A stretch of 64,000 bases of DNA from PALG01 sp964495885 (GCA_964495885.1 CAZBWO010000018.1:9143-73142), one strand, 5' to 3'; counted from the first letter of the stretch, positions 1 through 8,268 are shown. A program made the numbers and translations. The notes: generated by a model from the sequence alone, not told the origin.

Positions 1-227
1 TAGATCGTCAATTGATACGTTTTATGAATGATTTTAGGCGGCAAACTAAAATCACATTAGATCCGCTTTACACGGGAAAAATGCTTTTTGGGCTGTACAC
101 GTTAATTAGGGAAGGCGCGTTCCCGAAAAATAGCCGTATTTTAGCGGTTCATACGGGAGGTCTCCAAGGAATAGAGGGGATGAACCAAAAATTGAAAAAG
201 AAAAATTTACCTCAAATCGAACAATAA
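1..227 (+). CDS. PLP-dependent ACC deaminase / D-cysteine desulfhydrase family protein, C-terminal fragment
   Basis: This is the 3' end of a gene that begins before the window; the frame is open to the left edge. The visible 71+ residues contain a DPLYTGKMLFGL segment and an ILAVHTGGLQG segment. These resemble the C-terminal phosphate-binding and HTGG motifs of fold-type II PLP enzymes of the 1-aminocyclopropane-1-carboxylate deaminase / D-cysteine desulfhydrase family, which are cytoplasmic. The substrate cannot be told from the fragment. The stop lies one base before the start of the next gene, so the two are probably co-transcribed. Confidence 0.82.
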   Translation, partial: DRQLIRFMNDFRRQTKITLDPLYTGKMLFGLYTLIREGAFPKNSRILAVHTGGLQGIEGMNQKLKKKNLPQIEQ

Positions 228-228
228 T

Positions 229-1071
229 ATGTGGACTAAAATTACTCTGTTTTTAGTGGTTGGGATGATCCTTACAGGATGTAAATCCAAAAAAAGAATC
301 GTCGAGGAAAAAAAGAGGAATACCACCGAAAAGGTGATTATTAAGGAGGAACCCAAAGTTACCGAAACGACTCCAACAAAAACCACAGATATTTCCAAAA
401 TAGATAATCTGCCTTCTAATGCACCCTATACCCTTGTACTGAATGCTTACATAGATACTTACAGTGCCATTGCTAAAGAAGAAATGCTGCAATACGGCAT
501 TCCAGCAAGTATTACCTTGGCGCAGGGGATTTTGGAAAGCGGAGCTGGAAGAGGAGAACTTACCAAAAAGGCCAATAATCATTTTGGAATCAAGTGCCAT
601 ACGGGATGGACGGGTGAGAAAGTGTATCACGATGACGATTTAAGAGGGGAATGTTTCCGAAAGTATAAAGATCCTAAGTATTCTTTTCGGGATCATTCTT
701 TGTTTTTGACACAAAGAAGTAGGTATCAAGACTTATTTAAGCTAGCCAAAGATGATTATAAGGGATGGGCCAAGGGGCTAAAAAAGGCTGGATATGCTAC
801 AGATCCTAAATATCCGAACAAACTCATTGCCATTATCGAAAAAAATGATCTTACCCGTTTTGATCAGGAAGTCTTAGGGGGGAAAGCAAGTATGGTAAAT
901 ACTCAGGAGTCGAAAATAAGTACGTATACCGTAGTGAAGGGAGATACGCTTTACAGTATTGCCAGAAGATTCAATATGACGGTGGAAACCCTAAAAGAAT
1001 ACAATGGGCTACAATCTAATAATATTGCTATTGGGCAGGTATTGTATTTACATTCGGTAAAAGGGCGTTGA
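229..1071 (+). CDS. glucosaminidase (GH73) lipoprotein with C-terminal LysM domain
   Basis: A predicted peptidoglycan hydrolase, 280 aa. Residues 1-18 form a lipoprotein signal ending in a lipobox (ILTGC), so it should be membrane-anchored outside the cytoplasm. Residues about 50-215 look like a flagellar-FlgJ-type glucosaminidase domain: ITLAQGILESGAGRGEL carries the expected catalytic Glu, followed by NNHFGIKCH and the Y/F-rich segment typical of GH73. Residues about 232-278 are one LysM peptidoglycan-binding repeat (YTVVKGDTLYSIARRFNM). The combination indicates cleavage of glycan strands during wall growth or separation. It follows the previous gene by one base and ends before a strong terminator. 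Confidence 0.9.
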   Translation: MWTKITLFLVVGMILTGCKSKKRIVEEKKRNTTEKVIIKEEPKVTETTPTKTTDISKIDNLPSNAPYTLVLNAYIDTYSAIAKEEMLQYGIPASITLAQGILESGAGRGELTKKANNHFGIKCHTGWTGEKVYHDDDLRGECFRKYKDPKYSFRDHSLFLTQRSRYQDLFKLAKDDYKGWAKGLKKAGYATDPKYPNKLIAIIEKNDLTRFDQEVLGGKASMVNTQESKISTYTVVKGDTLYSIARRFNMTVETLKEYNGLQSNNIAIGQVLYLHSVKGR

Positions 1072-1093
1072 TACATATTTAATGTTATTGCAT

Positions 1094-1126
1094 AAAAAAA
1101 GCTTCCAGGATTGGAAGCTTTTTTTT
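1094..1126. terminator. bidirectional rho-independent terminator
   Basis: A 7-bp stem GCTTCCA/TGGAAGC with a 4-nt loop is flanked by seven A on the left and eight T on the right. It can therefore terminate the rightward glucosaminidase transcript and the leftward transcript of the gene at 1144-1488. Confidence 0.85.
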
Positions 1127-1143
1127 GTATTTGAGAAACCTGC

Positions 1144-1488
1144 TTATTGCATGGTTTTCCATTTTTTAAATTGATCTGCCGTTAGGACCTTTTTCATGGA
1201 TTCCTCGAAAAGTAATTGATTTTTTTCCTTTGCAGCAATAACATCTGCACTTTTCGCATCTTTTCCAGCAATGTTCTTTCTGAAATTATTTTCCTTCACA
1301 ACTATTGCTCTATAAACTGCTCTTTGTTGATCGCCATTTAATCCTAACTGACTTGAAAGCTCGGCAGTTTCTTGCTTTGCAATCACTTCTGCGCTATTTT
1401 GATTTTGCTTTAAGGCTTGAGCACTCATGGTGTTCATTCCCAACACCATAGCTAAAGAAAACAAAGCAATTTTCAATACATTTTTCAT
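1144..1488 (-). CDS. small secreted Spy/CpxP-like protein
   Basis: A 114-aa protein with a clear Sec signal peptide (residues 1-24, cleavage near MSAQA). The rest is charged and helical, with LGLNGDQQRAVYRAIV and a C-terminal LTADQFKKWKTM. These resemble the LTxxQ-type repeats of the Spy/CpxP periplasmic chaperone-like superfamily. The family's general role is holding unfolded envelope proteins or modulating stress sensing; that role is inferred here. The neighbouring gene at 1560-1985 codes for a longer protein of the same type, on the same strand and 71 bp upstream, so they may be an old duplicate pair. Confidence 0.6.
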   Translation of the reverse strand: MKNVLKIALFSLAMVLGMNTMSAQALKQNQNSAEVIAKQETAELSSQLGLNGDQQRAVYRAIVVKENNFRKNIAGKDAKSADVIAAKEKNQLLFEESMKKVLTADQFKKWKTMQ

Positions 1489-1559
1489 GGTTTTCTAAAT
1501 TTTAGGTTACTAATGTAACTATTTTACCTACAAGTAACCAAAAACTGCGCCAAAAATTA

Positions 1560-1985
1560 CTACCCCTTCCGCTTTTTAAATTCGTTACGTTTGCTATTTC
1601 TACGGTGTTGCATTTTTTCGAACTTAGCAAACTGCTCTTCAGTTAGAATTTGTTGCATTTCCTTCTTCATGGCAATTTGCTTATCCAAACGTTCAGTTTT
1701 CAATGCATAGGCTTCTTCATCAGAAAGTTCTTTTTTTCCTTGCCATTGTGATTTCATGGCTTCCCTTTCCTTTTCTTGACTTACCAAAAGGGCTTCCACC
1801 TTTTTTTGTTGTGCCTCTGTAAGGTCTAGGTGCAGGGTCATTTTTTTTGTTTTTAATTCAGCTCGTTGTTGAGGCGTTAGGGATTCCAAACGTTCTTTAC
1901 GTTGTTTTCCATCGGGCCCCGGGCCAGGTTGTGCTTGAAGGGAAACTCCCATCACAATCATTGCAATAAACAATACTTTTTTCAT
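1560..1985 (-). CDS. secreted Spy/CpxP-like protein with LTxxQ motifs
   Basis: A 141-aa secreted protein. Residues 1-18 are a signal peptide (MIVMGVSLQAQ). The mature part is very rich in Lys, Glu and Gln and has two LTPQQR/LTEAQQ-type motifs (residues about 36-40 and 55-59) plus ILTEEQFAKFEKM near the end. This is the pattern seen in Spy-like periplasmic chaperones and metal- or stress-related LTXXQ proteins. The C-terminus is strongly basic. No terminator is seen between this gene and the smaller relative downstream, so both may be transcribed together. The exact function is unknown. Confidence 0.65.
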   Translation of the reverse strand: MKKVLFIAMIVMGVSLQAQPGPGPDGKQRKERLESLTPQQRAELKTKKMTLHLDLTEAQQKKVEALLVSQEKEREAMKSQWQGKKELSDEEAYALKTERLDKQIAMKKEMQQILTEEQFAKFEKMQHRRNSKRNEFKKRKG

Positions 1986-2175
1986 GATTCAATTTTTAAA
2001 GGTTAACGCTTCTATGACTTGCGGAAGGCCATCTGGTTTAAATGCGTCTTGATAAATAAATGTTAAATAAATCTTCCCTACCCATTTCCCTCATTGAAAA
2101 GTGGGGTTCCCTCAAAGTATATTTTTCTTTGGAAAGTTGAAAACTACATTGCCTTCGAATTTAAAAATTAGCAAA

Positions 2176-3480
2176 ATGAAAAGTAAACTTTTATTTGTGG
2201 CATTGCCAGTATTAGCCTTGGGGCTTTGGTGGTCACTAAGTATTGACAATGATGTGTATGCTGAAACCAAACGGGTGTTGGAACCCATTGACGGGTGTGT
2301 GTACATGACCCTAATGGGGGAGCAGTCTTCCAAAGACTTTGACGTATTTATGACTTCGGAAAATGTTTCTTTGGCAGTTCGGGACGGACTTGCATGGTTG
2401 AGCGATGCCCAATTGCCCTCCGGAGGCTATGGTGCTGGCAGTCATAATGCGCAACACGTGATGGATCCACATGCGGTTCCTGCAGATCCCGCAACAACAG
2501 CCATGGTGGCCCAAGCATTTTTAAGGAGTGGTACTACCCTTAAAAGTGGGAAGTATGCACAAAACCTGGAAAAGGCCATCAATTTCTTATTGGAATCTGT
2601 TGAGCAAACTCCTAAAGATGCCGAATTTATCACCGAGGTTCGAGGTACTCAAATCCAAACCAAACTGGGGCAAAATATTGATGCAGTGTTAACGGCTCAA
2701 TTGTTATCAAATTTGCTGGATCGGAACTTAAAAGGGCTCAATAAGAAACGGGTAAATCGTTGTTTGGATATTTGCGTAGCGAAAATTGAAGCGGGTACCG
2801 ATGCCTACGGAAAGCAAAAAGGAGCAGGCTGGGCAGGTGTGTTGCAAAGTGGGCTTGCATACAGTGCCCTGGAAGCAGCAGATGCCGTAGGAGTTGAGGT
2901 AAATAAAGAGGTGTTGAAGCGTTCCAAAGAATACCAAAAAGGAAATTACAATCCTGCCAGTGGCGCAGTGAATACAGAAGATGGTGCCGGTATCATGCTG
3001 TATGCATTGAGCAATAGTATTAGGGCAAGTGCCAAGGAAGCCCGCGAGGTAGAGGAGAAAATGACGAAGGCGATCAAGCAAGGTATCATTGAGAAAGATG
3101 CAGAGGTTACCACCGAAACATTAAAGCGTATTGGCTACACAGATACAAAAGCCATGGAATATGCTACTTCCTATAATGTTTATCAGTCTGGAAAGATAGC
3201 TGCACAAGAAGAGGAAGTACTCAACGGATTTGGGAATAACGGCGGTGAGGAATTTCTAAGCTTTTTACAAACAGGAGAGTCCTTGGTAGTGAACCAAGAC
3301 AAGGATTGGGAACAGTGGTATGACCAAACCAGCGGTCGGATTTTAAAAATCCAGAACAAAGATGGAAGCTGGAACGGTCACCATTGTATTACCAGTCCCG
3401 TATTCTGTACAGCCACGAGTTTACTGCTGTTAACGGTAGAAAATGATATGGAATACCTAAGCAAGGTGGGCAAGCAGTAA
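2176..3480 (+). CDS. secreted prenyltransferase/squalene-cyclase-repeat-like protein
   Basis: Start chosen at the ATG that begins MKSKLLFVALPVLALG, because it gives a good signal peptide; the frame is open 75 bp further upstream from a GTG but those residues look like leader. The 434-aa product has several alpha-toroid-type motifs: AVRDGLAWLSDAQLPSGGYG near residue 75, and ILKIQNKDGSWNGHH near the C-terminus, followed by a CTATSLLLLTV helix. Those QxxDGSW-like repeats are typical of squalene cyclase/prenyltransferase-fold proteins. The catalytic DxDD motif of squalene cyclases is not visible, so the protein may bind or process something else. It sits outside the cytoplasm by prediction. Not part of an obvious operon. 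Confidence 0.65.
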   Translation: MKSKLLFVALPVLALGLWWSLSIDNDVYAETKRVLEPIDGCVYMTLMGEQSSKDFDVFMTSENVSLAVRDGLAWLSDAQLPSGGYGAGSHNAQHVMDPHAVPADPATTAMVAQAFLRSGTTLKSGKYAQNLEKAINFLLESVEQTPKDAEFITEVRGTQIQTKLGQNIDAVLTAQLLSNLLDRNLKGLNKKRVNRCLDICVAKIEAGTDAYGKQKGAGWAGVLQSGLAYSALEAADAVGVEVNKEVLKRSKEYQKGNYNPASGAVNTEDGAGIMLYALSNSIRASAKEAREVEEKMTKAIKQGIIEKDAEVTTETLKRIGYTDTKAMEYATSYNVYQSGKIAAQEEEVLNGFGNNGGEEFLSFLQTGESLVVNQDKDWEQWYDQTSGRILKIQNKDGSWNGHHCITSPVFCTATSLLLLTVENDMEYLSKVGKQ

Positions 3481-3515
3481 GTCTGTTTTTATAAATGGAG
3501 ACGAACCTTGTTTTG

Positions 3516-3542
3516 ACGGGAACTTTAACTCCCGTATTTTTA
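3516..3542 (+). terminator. rho-independent terminator
   Basis: A 6-bp stem ACGGGA/TCCCGT with an 8-nt loop followed by ATTTTT, 36 bp after the stop of the repeat protein at 2176-3480. Confidence 0.6.
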
Positions 3543-3567
3543 AAATAACAATAGTTTAGGTTGGTAG

Positions 3568-3647
3568 AACACCGCCCAGATGAACCAGTAGGGATACTGG
3601 TCCCCTATGCCAATGTGAGGAGGATTTTCTGGGTGGTGTTATTTTTT
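3568..3647 (+). ncRNA. branched structured RNA element ending in a U-run
   Basis: Arms 3568-3580 (AACACCGCCCAGA) and 3628-3640 (TCTGGGTGGTGTT) pair over 13 bp with a single G-U pair. The 47-nt interior holds a second hairpin, CCAGTA/TACTGG with a GGGA tetraloop (3585-3600). A run of six T follows the outer stem. It lies between convergent genes, after a simpler terminator. It may be a compound terminator or a small structured RNA; I do not recognise a known family. Confidence 0.45.
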
Positions 3648-3651
3648 AAAA

Positions 3652-4338
3652 TTAAAAGGTGCTAATACGCTTATCAATTAGCAGTACCTCTTTTTCAAGA
3701 TTCAAGATAAAGGTCTCTCGATCTTTTTCCTTTTTTAAGGAAAGTAACTTTTGAGCATTTTCCCAAACATCTTCCCGCCAACTGGAAATTAGTTTTGAAA
3801 TGAGAAATTCGTCCAGTCTTCCCATTAAAGTATCAATCCATTGAAGGGAAGGGTGACCCGGTTCTAAAATTTCATCTTGAACACGGTCAATCGTATCTCC
3901 AATGATGAGATTTACATGCGTATGATCTTTATAGCGAATACTTTTTTGTTCATCATTAAGTTGTTCCCATTCAGGGTTCAGGATATCATAAAGCGTCAGC
4001 ACCAAGTCATAATTGATATGGGCATTTACTCCTAGAATTAGTAATTGTAAGTCGCTAAAATTGTTTGTTTTGCATTTCTCATGTACCTCTTGCCATACCT
4101 TCGGGGTTTGTTTTCCGCAGTCATAACAATCTAAGCTTTCAAAGTAATAATCGGCAAATAATTCCAAAAGCTGGCGCACCCATCTATTATCATGGAATGC
4201 CTGCCTTTCTATGGCTTGTAGCATATTGGCACTCATCATTTCATAACAACTCAAGAATATATGTCGTGAATCATCACATGATTTCCATGTAGTGATGTAA
4301 TCTTGCATCTTATGAATAACAGAATCTGTGGGTTGCAT
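3652..4338 (-). CDS. DUF5995-like protein
   Basis: A 228-aa cytoplasmic-looking protein without signal peptide or membrane segment. The segments FADYYFESLDCYD and LLILGVNAHINYDLVLTLYD, and an even helical composition, recall the DUF5995 family, whose hallmark is a G-x-NAHINxDL motif. The motif's His and Asn look like a potential metal site, but no activity is known. It stands alone, read towards the structured element at 3568-3647 and away from the crystallin gene. Assignment rests on the one motif. Confidence 0.6.
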   Translation of the reverse strand: MQPTDSVIHKMQDYITTWKSCDDSRHIFLSCYEMMSANMLQAIERQAFHDNRWVRQLLELFADYYFESLDCYDCGKQTPKVWQEVHEKCKTNNFSDLQLLILGVNAHINYDLVLTLYDILNPEWEQLNDEQKSIRYKDHTHVNLIIGDTIDRVQDEILEPGHPSLQWIDTLMGRLDEFLISKLISSWREDVWENAQKLLSLKKEKDRETFILNLEKEVLLIDKRISTF

Positions 4339-4363
4339 GAGCGAATACCTGTTGCTTAAAGGT

Positions 4364-4393
4364 ATAAAAAAAGTCCCATAAATTGGGACTTTC
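4364..4393 (-). terminator. rho-independent terminator of the crystallin gene
   Basis: Read leftwards, the stem AGTCCCA/TGGGACT is extended by A/T pairs and is followed by seven T. It lies 18 bp beyond the stop of the gene at 4411-4689. Confidence 0.8.
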
Positions 4394-4410
4394 CTTTTAG
4401 GCTGTATACG

Positions 4411-4689
4411 CTAGCTTACCAATTGAATGGACGAGATTTTATTATTATTTCCTTGTCCCCAATCACTATAGCTTGGGTAGCATCCATCATCAGATGGTCC
4501 GCTGCTATCCCATACCGGAAATGAATTCCCAGAGTAATCCTTGTCTTTGTAAAGAACCCAAGATCCTTCAACTACAATAACGGAAGAGATATCATCATTA
4601 AATCCAGTCCCTTTTAAGTTGGTGCTATCGGTAATAACTAAGGCATCCCCGTCATAGTTTTGTTTTTTGAATACAATAATTTTTGCCAT
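4411..4689 (-). CDS. single-domain beta/gamma-crystallin protein
   Basis: A 92-aa protein with two Greek-key-like halves. Half one starts IIVFKKQNYDGDAL and runs to the NDDISSVIV segment; half two has WVLYKDKDYSGNSF and ends NNKISSIQLV. Each half has the aromatic-x-x-Y-x-G pattern and the N/D-x-x-S-S/S-I calcium-binding loop of microbial beta/gamma-crystallins. Such domains bind two Ca2+ and are very stable. There is no signal peptide, so the protein is either cytoplasmic or exported by another route. It is monocistronic, with its own terminator. The 168 bp between it and lysS hold no other gene I can support. Confidence 0.85.
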   Translation of the reverse strand: MAKIIVFKKQNYDGDALVITDSTNLKGTGFNDDISSVIVVEGSWVLYKDKDYSGNSFPVWDSSGPSDDGCYPSYSDWGQGNNNKISSIQLVS

Positions 4690-4857
4690 GGCATTAATTT
4701 TTAGATTATGCCTACTCTATAGGATTTTCGGCACCCTCCTTCTGGAATTTTCTCCAAGAAAGAAGGTAGGAAAGATGCACCTTTCATCCTATACGCAAAA
4801 ACACGTAATTACTGAAAATGAGTTTGTTATGAATAATGGAGGGGGTAAGTTGTTTAT

Positions 4858-6546
4858 TTACACTACTTCCACAAACAATCCCTCATCTGTTTTCTCCACC
4901 TTCGCGAGTTTGTTCTTGGTCAATTCCTTAATGGATTTGTCCCATTTTTTATTGGAAAGCCCAGAAGCTACCTTTAAATTGTCAAGAGTGGTGCGTCCAG
5001 ATTTTTTCAGTAAGTCCAATACCATCTTGGCTTCTTCGGTTAGGGCCACTTTCTTTTTTTCGGGTTTCATTTGGGGGAAGAACAATACTTCCTGAATGCT
5101 CTGATTGTTGGTCATAAACATGGTAAGCCTGTCAATACCAATTCCAATCCCCGAAGTAGGGGGCATTCCATATTCCAACGCCCGAAGGAAATCTTCGTCA
5201 ATAAACATGGCTTCGTCATCTCCTTTTTCTGAAAGACGCAATTGCTCCTCAAAGCGTTCGCGCTGGTCTATAGGATCGTTCAACTCACTGTAGGCATTGG
5301 CGAGTTCCTTTCCGGCAACCATCAATTCGAAACGTTCGGTAAGACCTTCCTTGCTGCGGTGTTTTTTGGTGAGCGGACTCATCTCTTCGGGATAATCAAT
5401 GATAAAGGTGGGTTGTATAAAATCCTTTTCACAGGTTTCCCCAAAAATTTCATCGATCATTTTTCCAATTCCGAAGCTTTCATCTACTTCCACTTCCAGC
5501 TTTTGGCAAACTTCGCGTACTTCTGCTTCAGATTTTTGGTACAGGTCATATCCTGTTTTCTCCTTAATGGCATCTAAAATACCAATTCGCTTATAGGGTG
5601 CTTTGTAATCTATGGTATGCTCCCCAAAGGGTACTTTGGTGGTTCCGTGAAGGGCAATAGCAATCTTTTCCAGCAGGGCTTCCGTGGTGTCCATCATCCA
5701 GAAATAATCCTTGTAGGCAGCATACATTTCCATAATGGTAAACTCTGGGTTGTGTGTACGGTCCATCCCTTCATTCCTAAAATCCTTGGCAAACTCATAC
5801 ACGCCGTCAAATCCACCAACGATGAGCCTTTTTAAATACAACTCATTGGCAATACGCAGGTACAAAGGCATGTCCAAGGTATTGTGGTGGGTAATAAATG
5901 GCCGTGCAGCAGCACCTCCCGGGATGGGTTGTAGGATAGGGGTTTCCACTTCCAAAAAGTCCATACCGTTGTAGTACTCCCGTATCACATTACAGATTTT
6001 GGTACGCTTTACAAAGGTGTCCTTTACTTTGGGGTTTACGACCAAATCTGCGTAGCGTTGTCTATAGCGTAACTCCGGATCATTGAATTCATCATGCACA
6101 TTCCCTTCGCTATCTGTTTTAGGAAGCGGAAGGGGTTTCAGGGATTTGGAAAGCAAGGTAAAGTCTTTTACCATAACCGTCTTTTCCCCTACATTGGTCG
6201 TGAACAATTCGCCTTCAATCCCAATGAAGTCCCCAATATCCAATAGTTTTTTATAAACCTCATTGTATTGGGTTTTGTCTTCGCCTGTGCAAATCTCATC
6301 CCTGTTGAAATACACCTGTATACGACCTTCGGCATCCTGCAGTTCAGCAAAAGATGCTTTTCCCTGAATCCTTCGGGACATCAACCTTCCAGCAATCACC
6401 ACCCGTTTCCCCTCTTCAAAGTTGGCTTTGATTTGTTTGGTAGTATGATCTACCGGGTATTTTGCCGCCGGATAGGGGTCAATCCCCAATTGGCGTAGTT
6501 GCTGTAGTTTTTCCCTTCGGATGAGTTCCAGTTCAGAAAGTTGCAT
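4858..6546 (-). CDS. lysS: lysyl-tRNA synthetase, class II
   Basis: Charges tRNA-Lys in the cytoplasm. The 562-aa product has an N-terminal OB-fold anticodon-binding domain (about 55-150, ending in LLSKSLKPLPLP). It also has class II motif 2 (FRNEGMDRTHNPEFTIMEMY) and motif 3 (GIGIGIDRLTMFMTNNQSI, FFPQMKPE). After motif 3, where many bacterial LysRS stop, about 65 more residues follow. They read KKVALTEEAKMVLDLLKKSG and a second helical stretch, and look like a small winged-helix-like appendix; I recall this tail from other Bacteroidota LysRS. Monocistronic, with a recognisable promoter at 6567-6599. Confidence 0.97.
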   Translation of the reverse strand: MQLSELELIRREKLQQLRQLGIDPYPAAKYPVDHTTKQIKANFEEGKRVVIAGRLMSRRIQGKASFAELQDAEGRIQVYFNRDEICTGEDKTQYNEVYKKLLDIGDFIGIEGELFTTNVGEKTVMVKDFTLLSKSLKPLPLPKTDSEGNVHDEFNDPELRYRQRYADLVVNPKVKDTFVKRTKICNVIREYYNGMDFLEVETPILQPIPGGAAARPFITHHNTLDMPLYLRIANELYLKRLIVGGFDGVYEFAKDFRNEGMDRTHNPEFTIMEMYAAYKDYFWMMDTTEALLEKIAIALHGTTKVPFGEHTIDYKAPYKRIGILDAIKEKTGYDLYQKSEAEVREVCQKLEVEVDESFGIGKMIDEIFGETCEKDFIQPTFIIDYPEEMSPLTKKHRSKEGLTERFELMVAGKELANAYSELNDPIDQRERFEEQLRLSEKGDDEAMFIDEDFLRALEYGMPPTSGIGIGIDRLTMFMTNNQSIQEVLFFPQMKPEKKKVALTEEAKMVLDLLKKSGRTTLDNLKVASGLSNKKWDKSIKELTKNKLAKVEKTDEGLFVEVV

Positions 6547-6566
6547 GCAGTATCAATTTTAAGCTG

Positions 6567-6599
6567 CAAAATTAAGGATTTTTATACGGATAGGAACAA
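6567..6599 (-). promoter_or_regulatory. lysS promoter, Bacteroidota type
   Basis: Read leftwards: TTG (complement of 6597-6599), 22 nt, then TAATTTTG (complement of 6567-6574), matching the TAnnTTTG -7 consensus. The -7 box ends 20 nt before the lysS ATG, so the leader is short. Confidence 0.65.
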
Positions 6600-6636
6600 A
6601 AAAAACCTTTCTGGTACACTGGGTACCAAAAAGGTT
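6598..6636 (-). terminator. terminator of the DUF1573 gene
   Basis: Read leftwards: AACCTTT, two mismatched bases, GGTAC, short loop, GTACC, two mismatched bases, AAAGGTT and then a T run. It overlaps the upstream end of the lysS promoter, so the two transcription units are packed without spare DNA. Confidence 0.7.
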
Positions 6637-6659
6637 GTTTCAAATGATGGGTTTTTAGA

Positions 6660-7079
6660 TTAGTTGGCTACCACTTCCCCTTTGATGGTGAAGGTATGCA
6701 CAGGTTGTTCTGCATTGGAAGTAATGGTAATGGTCTTGGTGAATTTTCCCAGTCTTTTGGTATCATAGGAAACCGTTACTTCTCCTTTTTCCCCTGGTTG
6801 TACAGGCGTTTTGGAATAACTGGGTACGGTACATCCACAACTTGATTTCACTTTGGAAATAACCAGCGGGGCATCTCCGGTATTGGTAAAGGAGAGGGTA
6901 CGGGTGCCATCACTGTTTTGGGCCACTACGCCATAATCTATGGTAGTGCTTTCCAAAGAGAGTTTGGCGATGGGGGTAGGGGCCTTGTCAAATGCCAATT
7001 GGGAAAAACCAAGGTGGGACATAAAGACCAATAATAGGCTGGCAAGAAGGGTTTGGTAGTTGAATTGAATTGTTTTCAT
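6660..7079 (-). CDS. secreted DUF1573 Ig-like protein
   Basis: A 139-aa secreted protein. Residues 1-26 are a Sec signal (LLLVFMSHLGFSQ). The mature chain shows the DUF1573 signature: FTNTGDAPLVISKVKSSCGCT, then PGEKGEVTVSYDT and GKFTKTITITSNA. This is an ASH/Ig-like beta-sandwich with the conserved SCGCT cysteine pair. Its role is unknown; proteins of this type are abundant in Bacteroidota envelopes. It has its own terminator and is not obviously in an operon; the LuxR-type regulator gene lies 107 bp upstream on the same strand. Confidence 0.85.
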   Translation of the reverse strand: MKTIQFNYQTLLASLLLVFMSHLGFSQLAFDKAPTPIAKLSLESTTIDYGVVAQNSDGTRTLSFTNTGDAPLVISKVKSSCGCTVPSYSKTPVQPGEKGEVTVSYDTKRLGKFTKTITITSNAEQPVHTFTIKGEVVAN

Positions 7080-7186
7080 TGTAAAAAGTTTTTATGATTA
7101 CTATGGTCACAAACCTCTCATAAAATTGAAAACTATTTGGGATTTAGGGGGTTGAAATAGGGACTAGACCCCCGTATGAATTTACC

Positions 7187-8233
7187 TTACCCCTTGTCTT
7201 TGAGAGACTTAAGTTCTTCCCTTGAAGTCACATTGTATTTCTTGTAAATGTGGTTGATGTGGGTTTTTACCGTGCTTACACTTATAAATAAGGCATCTGC
7301 AATCTCTTTATTGGTGTAATCCTTCAGGATTAAATCCAAAACATTTTCCTCCTGTTTGGAAAGGGAAGGGCCTTTAGGGGATTTCTTTTGGTATTTCCGC
7401 CATTGGCCAATGAGGTAAAAGTTCCCCAAAATGGAAAGGGCACCAAACGCCCCAATAAAGTACACCCACCAAGGCAAACTCTTTTTGCGGTTAATGAGGA
7501 AACGATCTGCAGCCAGTTCGGCTTCGTATTGTGGGGTATAGGGTGCTTGGGGGTAGTTTTGTTGCAAGCGTTCTAAGAGTTCATCGTAATAGGGGTTTTC
7601 CTTGAGGTCTTCCAAATAGGCATTGTGCAAAAAACTTTGTTTGTCACTTAGGAAGTTAAAGATATACAGTTCGGCGAGGGGTTCGTTAAGTTGTTGTCCG
7701 TAGTCCTGTAAGGTCCCAAACCATTTTTCGGTATTGAATTTACGGTTGGCTTCGCTTCGGTAAGTTGCAAAGGCGAACTGCATGTCGTGAAGGAGGGAGT
7801 CTACCTTCAGCAAGGTACGCGCCTTATCATTTTGGGAGACCACCCTACAGAATATTTCCTCGTCAAATCCCATGGGGAAGGCAATGGTGTCATTGTTGTT
7901 GGCCAAAAAAGCAATGTCCCTGCTATTGGGGCAGTGGCCCATAAAATGGTTGAAGGATTCCTCGTTTTCGGGGCAGGTGTCTACATGAATGCGGTAGATA
8001 CGGTTTTCCAAAGGCAGGTTGTTTCCTGTAAACTGAAAATACCCTGTACTATCTGGTTGAATCTGTTGCAGGATTTGTTCCTCATAGATGCTGGAAATCT
8101 TTCTGAAATCCTCTACCACGGAAAGGTACACGCGGTGTTCGGTAAGGGGGTCCCGTACCTGCCCAGAAAAGTGGTATTGCCCATAGGAGCTAAGGGAACA
8201 GAGTACAACGGCCGTAAGCAGCATGCCTTTCAT
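7187..8233 (-). CDS. membrane-anchored LuxR-type transcriptional regulator
   Basis: A 348-aa one-component regulator of unusual layout. Residues 1-18 are a signal peptide or signal anchor (LLTAVVLCSLSSYGQ). Residues about 20-250 form an extracytoplasmic region that begins with a carboxypeptidase-regulatory-like beta segment (YHFSGQVRDPLTEHRVYLSV). Residues about 253-275 are a transmembrane helix (WWVYFIGAFGALSILGNFYL). The cytoplasmic tail carries a LuxR/GerE helix-turn-helix (LSKQEENVLDLILKDYTNKE, then VSTVKTHINHIYKKYNV). No receiver or kinase domain is seen, so it may sense outside and bind DNA from the membrane. A palindrome at 8255-8268 in its promoter region suggests autoregulation (inference). 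Confidence 0.8.
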   Translation of the reverse strand: MKGMLLTAVVLCSLSSYGQYHFSGQVRDPLTEHRVYLSVVEDFRKISSIYEEQILQQIQPDSTGYFQFTGNNLPLENRIYRIHVDTCPENEESFNHFMGHCPNSRDIAFLANNNDTIAFPMGFDEEIFCRVVSQNDKARTLLKVDSLLHDMQFAFATYRSEANRKFNTEKWFGTLQDYGQQLNEPLAELYIFNFLSDKQSFLHNAYLEDLKENPYYDELLERLQQNYPQAPYTPQYEAELAADRFLINRKKSLPWWVYFIGAFGALSILGNFYLIGQWRKYQKKSPKGPSLSKQEENVLDLILKDYTNKEIADALFISVSTVKTHINHIYKKYNVTSREELKSLKDKG

Positions 8234-8254
8234 GGGATACGAAGATAGGGATTT

Positions 8255-8268
8255 TTACAAGTTTGTAA
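8255..8268. promoter_or_regulatory. palindrome in divergent promoter region
   Basis: TTACAA-GT-TTGTAA is a perfect 6-bp inverted repeat with a 2-bp spacer. It lies between the leftward regulator gene (start 8233) and the rightward Pmp3-like gene (start 8321). For the regulator gene it falls just inside the spacing between a possible TTG and a near-consensus TATCTTCG box. Candidate operator, possibly for the adjacent LuxR-type protein. Confidence 0.45.

Noticed and set aside
4667..5095. A 142-codon rightward frame across the lysS end
   Set aside because: It is antisense to lysS codons and the crystallin promoter region, with no own motif.
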